Assembly: GCF_022605725.1 (NCBI RefSeq)
Contig: NC_065548.1
Coordinates: forward strand, 4,869,644-4,933,643
DNA from: Anthonomus grandis grandis
Lineage: Eukaryota > Arthropoda > Insecta > Coleoptera > Curculionidae
Length of the DNA stretch: 64,000 nt
Direction: 5' to 3'
Shown: one piece after another, positions 56,950 through 64,000 of the stretch
Position numbering within the stretch: position 1 is the stretch's first letter
How the letters are laid out: the number at the start of each line of letters is the position of its first letter
The notes under the pieces: generated by a model
What the model was told of the DNA's origin: nothing
Database searches by the model: none
Seen by the model: only the letters and a program-made list of their open reading frames with translations
Made by a program: the position numbers and the translations under genes

Positions 56950-58062
56950 TATTCAAGGTTTTTTTCTGGTAATTTTTTTTTCAAGAATGTCCTGACTTTT
57001 AGCCAAAAATGACAAAAAGATCAATTTTTACCTGCAGATATAAATTTTTTCATAGTCCAAGATTTATTAAGAATAAATAAATATTATTTTAGACGAATTA
57101 AAAAAAATAATTAAGAAACAGCCAAAATAAAATTTAGGAAAAAGCGTGTTTTTTTTAAAAAAAATCCACGTGATACCACGTGTTACAGAGAATAAATAAC
57201 ATAGCATTTTAGATTATATTTATTAATATAATTTAAAATGTTATTTATAAGAAATACATACATATATGAAACCGACATAAAATTAAACTCACAATTTCCA
57301 CCATTTTCCTCTGCTATAGTTTTCAGTTTTTTAAGAATAAGTTCAAGGTATTTTTTTTGTTCTGGTAATTTGGAGTTTTACCTTTATTTTTCTGGTACTT
57401 AATATTTATTTCAAGAATGTCCTGACTTAGCAAAAAATTAAAAAAAAGAGTTAATATTTATCGGCAGATAAGACTTTTCTTATAGTCCAAAAATTACTTA
57501 TTATTATAAAATATTCAAGGTTTTTTTCTGGTAATTTTTTTTTCAAGAATGTCCTGACTTTTAGCCAAAAATGACAAAAAGATCAATTTTTACCTGCAGA
57601 TATAAATTTTTTCATAGTCCAAGATTTATTAAGAATAAATAAATATTATTTTAGACGAATTAAAAAAAATAATTAAGAAACAGCCAAAATAAAATTTAGG
57701 AAAAAGCGTGTTTTTTTTAAAAAAAATCCACGTGATACCACGTGTTACAGAGAATAAATAACATAGCATTTTAGATTATATTTATTAATATAATTTAAAA
57801 TGTTATTTATAAGAAATACATACATATATGAAACCGACATAAAATTAAACTCACAATTTCCACCATTTTCCTCTGCTATAGTTTTCAGTTTTTTAAGAAT
57901 AAGTTCAAGGTATTTTTTTTGTTCTGGTAATTTGGAGTTTTACCTTTATTTTTCTGGTACTTAATATTTATTTCAAGAATGTCCTGACTTAGCAAAAAAT
58001 TAAAAAAAAGAGTTAATATTTATCGGCAGATAAGACTTTTCTTATAGTCCAAAAATTACTTA
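56950..58062 (+). repeat. Near-identical 562-bp tandem duplication
   Basis: Copy 1 is about 56950-57511 and copy 2 about 57512-58062. Both run from ATATTCAAGGTTTTTTTCTG to AGTCCAAAAATTACTTAT, and I see essentially no differences by eye. Each unit itself contains two related halves (TTCAAGAATGTCCTGACTT occurs twice per unit). A diverged partial third copy follows at about 58070-58330. Confidence 0.9.
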
Positions 58063-58069
58063 TAATATA

Positions 58070-58330
58070 TAATTTCAGACAAATTAAAAAAAAATATTAA
58101 GAAACAACCAAAATAAAATTTGGGAAAAAGCTTGTTTCTTTTTTTAAATTCATAGTTTTCTTTAAATTTACAGGGCATTTTATTAACATATTCTAAAACG
58201 TCATTTATAAGAAATACATTATTTGAAACCGAAATAAAATTAAACTCACAATTTCCATAATTTTTCTCTGCTATAGTTTTCAATCTTTTAAGCATAAGTT
58301 CAAAGTGTTTTTTTAGTTCTGCGTAAATTA
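58070..58330 (+). repeat. Diverged partial third copy of the 562-bp unit
   Basis: Aligns with copy 2 from TTTTAGACGAATTAAAAAAA to AAGAATAAGTTCAAGGTATT, with many substitutions and without the CCACGTGATACCACGTG palindromic segment. Shows that the tandem organisation is older than the recent 562-bp duplication. Confidence 0.7.
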
Positions 58331-59109
58331 GAGTTTTTACAAAAATTATGATAAAAATAACCGATGAGTTTTTTAATTAAATTGGACTAAGAATTATTAC
58401 TTATTTAAAAAACCAAAATTCAATTTGACAAAATTTTCATCGTTTTTTTCAGCTGTAGTTTAGACTCAAACATGAACGTAATTATTTAATAATTAAAAAA
58501 CCAATACATTTTTTTTTATCTTTTTCATTCATATTTTTTTTAAATCAAAAATACCAAATTAATTTACGCACGAGTGCGTAAAAAACGCAAAAAAAAATTT
58601 AACAAATTAAAAATTAAATATCAAATAAACTTTTTAAATTGCGCACTTTTTACGCACTAGTGCGTGACAAGACTTTTTTAGACACTATTGCGTAAAAAGT
58701 GATTATAAACCCTGAGAAGTGTTTACTTTATGCACCGTAGTAAAAAAAAAAATATTAGCTTCCCATATGAATTTTTTGCTAGTTTAAAATATACTCAAAA
58801 TAGTTTACTATTTTAGGAAATTTTTTCTTCAATTAAATAGGAAAAAAATCCAAATTATATTTAGAAAAAGTCGTACTTCTTTACTGCCATAATTTAACAG
58901 CAAATACATTTTTTCCCTAGTTGAAGACATAGTTTAATTTTACAAATATAATCATTATAATGTTATTTTAAAAAAAATATGACAAATATTTATATTGGAA
59001 AATTCATAGATTTAAACAAAAAAAGAGATTTTTGACAAATTTTAAATTAAAAATCATCTTCTTAGCTATAGTTCGTTTGCAAATATAATTTTTTTCCTTG
59101 TTTTCAATT

Positions 59110-59500
59110 TTTATTTATTTATTTAGCAGTTTATTTCCAACAGGCAAAGCCCAGTTACAGGAAAATCTACAATTAATGTTTTGAAAGTGTAAACAAGTAT
59201 TAAATTACTATAAATTAAATAACAAAAAAAAGAAAAATAAGGAAAACTTAAATTACTATAGTAACATCATGTATATATCAAAATTAAAGGAGATGTAAAT
59301 TAAAAAGGAATTACGGTAACTGTTGGTTTGTCAGAGACAAAACTAGATCCTTTATGGAGCATACAAATATGTCACAGGTTGATGATACTGAATTAAAAAT
59401 TCTGCACATTTGATATACGGGATCCTGAAACCTAATGTTAGTTCTGGCGCGAACTAAAGCAAAAGTGATATTTGCTCTAGAAGCAAATCAGAAATAGAAT
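59110..59500 (-). mobile_element. LINE 3' end, minus strand, with (TAAA)n tail
   Basis: The minus strand reads ASRANITFALVRARTNIRFQ, then DPVYQMCRIFNSVSSTCDIF (about 59490-59370), matching the C-terminal R-x-x-x-P-x-x-R-x-x-x-x-x-N block of Jockey-like ORF2 (compare SPVERILRLVNSTGIEVLG at 53.2 kb). A 3' UTR ending TTGGAAATAAACTGC and a (TAAA)n tail follow at about 59110-59135. Confidence 0.6.
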
Positions 59501-61729
59501 ATCGAAATAATGAAGTTGAATGAATATGAATATAATGAATATGAAGTTGTTTTTTTTTGCCTGAAAATAAGCTATTGGCTGAAAAAGTGTCTTAAAGTAG
59601 CTGATTTTGTAGTCAGTAAAGGCTTGTATAGTTTCACCGCAAATATTAATTTTTCTCTTATTTCTTACATATCAAAAACTCATTATTTAATAAAAATGAT
59701 CATAAAGTCAAGGTATTCTTTTACTTCTAGTATTTTTTATTAAAAATATTTTAACACTATTTTGAATAAAGGTTTATTAAAGTTTAATCGGCTACAAAAA
59801 ATATTGAAAAAAGTAAAAATTTTAATGCATTTAAAAGATTAATTAAAAATTATAAAATATATGAACTTTTATTATTCTAATTGCTTTATAATGATTATTT
59901 GTTTGTTATACGTATTTTGCCGTTGGTTTAATAAATTATTATTATTATTTTCTTTTGACAAAAATGTCCACCATTTTCTCATCAATAAATTATATACCTG
60001 CAAATATGACATTTCCCTGGTTGAATATATATTTTAAATAATAATAATAATAAATATTTATTTAGCCAATTTTGCTACAAGTAAATTACGTAATTTAAAT
60101 ATTTTAATAGCGTAAATTATAAATATAGGAGTAAGATGTAAAAAAATTATTTATAAACATTAGTTTTTTATAAAAAGTAAATAAACATAAAAAACCCGCA
60201 ATTATTGTTAATATAAAATGATAATACGAAGACATTTATTAATAAAACAAGAGGACAAAAATTATTACATTGATTGTTTAAAATGATTTATGTTCTAAAC
60301 ACTAGCAAACCTGTATAAAGCATGGAATTAAACATTTGAATGTATTTACAAATAATTTTATAAATTTTATCATACTAACAAATTAAAAAAAAATTATAAA
60401 AAATTTTATAAATGTGTATTTAGAAAAAATATTTACGTAATTTATTACACAAATTACTACATTAAAATGTCCGTATTTTAATTAAATATTCATACGAAAA
60501 AGTTGCGTTTTTGGCTATTGATATTTTCTGCAGCTATATTTAGCCTAAAAATTTTAATTAAATTTTTCTTAATTGTATATCTTATCATAAACACAAGATG
60601 TTCCTTATCTCATATTATGTATTGTTGACCCTTGAAAATCGTGATTTTTGATAAAAATTACCCATAATTTCACCACTATTCCTAGTTCAAGCTATGTTCT
60701 AATTATGTAACAAATTTAATGAAAATCAGTTTATATTTTGAAACAAAAAATTGATGGAATTCAACTTTGATGTAATTCGTTTAAGATTTTTGATATTTTC
60801 GAGAATTTAAATAAAAATGACACAATTTTTCAGAAAAAGGTTTTCACGTACATTTAATACGTTTTGGCAAGAATTACCCGGAATTTCCATCATTTTTTCA
60901 GCACTAATTTTATTGCAAATATAAAATTTATCCTAGTTGAACAACGTTTACAACAAATTCCTAATTTTGAATACAAACTTCCCTAAAATCCATCGTTTTC
61001 CCAGCTACTGTTTACCTGCAAAAAATTTCCTAACTTGAACACTTAATTAAATCATTTCAGAAATTTAGGCATACATTTTAGGTTTTTTAATAAAAAGTAC
61101 TATTGATTATAAGTAGTATTTTTATTTTAAGTTACAATTTTGATACGATCAAGTTTCCGGAAGTTTGATATCAGGCTCTCATTGTATTGGTTGTCCTCAA
61201 TATTCTTTCCTAAAAATAAAAGAAAAATGTCAAAATTTTATATTTCCTTAATACAGTAAAAATCAGATAAATACAGAAAATAATACGCAAGAGAGTTGAA
61301 AACTTACAAATATTAATGAATTAATCAAATAATAAATTTTAATACAGAAAATGAATTCGAAGTGGTATTTTGTGATTATATTAGTCAATTGTTTAAACAT
61401 GTATGTATGTAAAAATTTATAGTTGGCTAGAAACAAATAGTTTTCTTTAACAATTGATTGACCAATTTACCCATAGCATACCACTTCTAATTTAAATTTT
61501 TTAAAAATCAAAATAAAGTGACAATAAAAATACTAAAAAAATTACAGAAATATCTTCAATATAATAAACAAAATTTATGACAAATAATATGTCACCTTTT
61601 GTATAATTTCTGAAACAACTGCTACCAGAATTAGGCTTACAGTTAAACAGTAGCCGAGCAACGTTGTAGGGCAACAAATTATTAACGTTTAAAACATAAA
61701 GAGAGAAAAAAAGCACTCTATTGGCCATA

Positions 61730-61950
61730 CAAAGTATCGGGCAGTTAGCGGGTCGGTATAGACAAAAATATTTAATTTTATTACGACGGTAAACTGTCCG
61801 GTAAAGCTGTCAAATAATTTTCGAAATATACGGCAAGATAAGTGGCTTTCTGCCTGTGAAACATGCTTAATCGTTTTTTACTAAATTCGGCATACGATGT
61901 GCCCGCTCGTATAACGTTGTTAGTTTTCGTAGGATGTATTTACAAGAATA
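61730..61950. promoter_or_regulatory. Even-composition island inside the putative intron
   Basis: ATCGGGCAGTTAGCGGGTCG, GACGGTAAACTGTCCGGTAA and GATGTGCCCGCTCGTATAAC stand out from the surrounding AT-rich DNA and do not repeat elsewhere in the window. Candidate enhancer or conserved element, from composition only. Confidence 0.25.
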
Positions 61951-64000
61951 TTAAATATTCAAACGTATATATTTATTTGTTTCTGTATATGTACGTAATT
62001 TAGGTGAGAAGTTGCCTATTGATTATTGTTTTTTTAAGAATGGTATAGGAACTTACTTTTCTCCTCAATAAAACGAAATAATCTTTAAAAACTGCATCGC
62101 GTATTGACTTAGTGACTGTAGAAAATAACATGGAAATGACTGGAATACATAAAAAATGCCCCTAAAATTTATATCTTAAAAAACTGTAAATTCACTAAGA
62201 CTAAAAAGAAACTCTTTTTTATTGTATGAAAAATGATGACACAATATAACAATAATTTGTTTTTAATGCCTTTGGGTAAATTAAACAAGGAGGTAAAAAT
62301 ATATAAATTTTTTTTAAATTAAATTATGTAAATGCAAATTAATTAACATAATTTACCCACCGAGGTACAATAACAGCATTTTATTAACACTCTCTTTTTT
62401 CTCTCCACTATACCCTAAGCAAAAAAATATACAACAAATGCAAAAAATTATAAAAATTGATACAAATTGTCAGATTTTCTGGTTGTATGCAAATAATTTT
62501 TTTAAATATTGGCAAATATATATGTACAAATACTAATACTTCTAATGTTTTTACAAATACAATGAAGAATCTTAATGATGACTTTAGATGCCTAAAAGGC
62601 GTAAGCAAATCGTGTCCAGAAGTCTGGAAAATGAAGTTAAAAAGCCCTGGAACGCATAGAAGTTACATCAAATGCCTAGAATAAAAGAAATAAATGCTCT
62701 AAAGCTTCAGATAAAAAATCAAGTATACAATTGGGTAAACTTGTAAGTAGCCAATGATTGCTATAATAAGAAGAGCTCAAGAAATAGCAAGAATGAAGAA
62801 AAATAAGATGAACTATTAAATTATAAAAAAAGAATTATTATGTTATTGCCCTTAGTTAATTTTTTGGAAATTAAAATTTATTTATTAAACAAAAAAGATT
62901 TTTTTTTAAAGTGTTTAAAATTTAATTTAATTTAACTACAAGAAAATGCTAGAAGATAAAAATTAGGAATTTTAGTAAAAAATATAAAGACACTCAAATA
63001 ATTAAAATCGCTTGAATATTCGTAAAGAAGAAAAACCCAAAATTTGAAAAAAATATTTTTATCGAAGTTTTTTATAATTTCATTCTAAAATCATAAAAAC
63101 AAATTACTGGAAAAATGTCAGTTATTTGAGATGAAGTTCTTTTTATTTAATCCTATTTTCTTACATTATTTTATTAGTTTTTCTCCATAAACGTAGTGTT
63201 TTTAATTAATTTATATAATTATTCAATTTTTAAAATAATAATTTTTACCTTAGTTTTGCTAAATATTATTACAAGAAAAAATTGTTAAATGTATAAAATG
63301 GGTTTGAAATTTTCTTAGAACGTTTCATTAAGCTCTAATTTTCCTAAAATTTTGTACTAGATATTTTAAATTTAATTATCATTGCTTCTTTGTTTAATTT
63401 CCCTTTTTTGCAATTTATTGTTCTAAATATTTTGTTTTCAATTTATTTCTGTTTAACTGTTTTTTTTTAAATTTTATTATATAAATAAATATTTAGGAAT
63501 TTGTGGTGTTGATTCTATCTATCAATTTTTAAGAATTTTTTTTTAGAATAAAAACCCACAATCAAGCGAAATAAATATTTTTATATTAACAAAATTTAAT
63601 TTAGAAATTATTTTGAGAGAAGAGGAAAACAAAAAATTCTACGAAAAGAATAAATAAAATATAGAGAAAGCAATAAATCACTTAAAAGAAAACTTTTAAA
63701 TTAAATTTGGAAATCATGATTTTTGTATTAGTTTTTTTATATTTTAGTAGAAAAATTAAGGGAAATTATTCAATTATTTTTTAGCTATCATTGCCCCTTC
63801 TTTAATGTAATATATTTTTTTCAATTTGTTGATATAAATAAATTTATTTCTTAACTGAAATCATCAAGTGTATAAAATGGTATAGAAGCATTTCTAAGAT
63901 TTTTTAAGAAGCCCTAATTTGCTTAAATAATTTCAGTAAATTTTTTAAATTCAATTATTTTTTAATTACCATCGCTTCTTTTTTTAATTTTCTTTTTTCC

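Larger units (their letters stand above)
56688..64000 (+). other. Putative first intron, AT-rich, with repeats
   Basis: If the exon at 56634 is real, everything to the window end is intron. It is strongly AT-rich and holds the tandem duplication (56950-58062) with a diverged third copy, a recurring TTTTTCAGCTATAGTTT-like motif, a LINE 3' fragment (59110-59500) and a small even-composition island (61730-61950). Open frames at 58056-58295, 59510-59743, 61501-61728 and 62408-62684 have no domain features. Confidence 0.35.

Noticed and set aside
59990..60060. (AAT)n followed by TATTTATTTAGCCAATTTTG as another LINE tail
   Set aside because: No LINE coding debris was recognised next to it, so it stays a simple repeat at most.

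Overview
The window looks like AT-rich, gene-poor chromosomal DNA of an insect. Four things point that way: spliceosomal signals, Jockey-like LINE fragments with microsatellite tails, Tc1/mariner elements flanked by TA, and a DUF7869-type transposase. A beetle is plausible, but the sequence does not prove the order. I see no bacterial, organellar or viral genome organisation, no CRISPR array and no tRNA or rRNA gene. Almost everything recognisable is transposable-element DNA in various states of decay, set in tandem repeats and unassigned AT-rich sequence.

Layout: 0.9-2.4 kb is a block of degenerate repeats. 4.14-9.39 kb is a mariner-like element with terminal inverted repeats (TIRs) of about 530 bp. 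Its transposase gene is split by a second, 2.8-kb DNA transposon (TIR starting GAGGCTATGAG, target duplication ATTT) that carries a decayed DUF7869-type gene. 11.1-13.5 kb and 15.4-18.7 kb hold LINE debris, the second block internally duplicated. Next come a 215-bp MITE (19.06 kb), a ruined Tc1/mariner copy (20.3-21.5 kb), a 3.3-kb TIR-bounded element with zinc-finger coding remnants (23.54-26.86 kb), another MITE (28.01 kb), a second ruined Tc1/mariner copy (28.4 kb) and a LINE 3' end (29.4-30.2 kb). 32.2-34.6 kb is a diverged direct duplication. 36.54-38.08 kb is a structurally complete Tc1-like transposon with an intact 337-residue DD34E transposase. 38.88-42.11 kb is a tandem array of about 14 units of about 226 bp. 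44.5-45.25 kb is another tandem repeat. 46.4-55.55 kb is dense with LINE fragments on both strands, including one with an uninterrupted 496-residue reverse-transcriptase frame.

The only candidate host gene starts near 56.6 kb on the plus strand. A relatively GC-rich, CpG-containing stretch (about 56.0-56.66 kb) ends in a short open exon whose last codon abuts a consensus GTAAGTAAG donor. If real, the remaining 7.3 kb is its first intron, which carries a 562-bp tandem duplication and a LINE 3' fragment. No function can be assigned from 18 codons. Several islands with more even base composition (about 19.4-20.0, 30.2-30.7, 43.5-43.95 and 61.7-61.95 kb) could be conserved regulatory DNA, but only a comparison with related genomes can show that.

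The transposons form no joint pathway: each is an independent selfish element, and the nesting gives an order of arrival (mariner first, DUF7869 element later). Of the coding sequences, only the Tc1 transposase looks capable of making a full product today.
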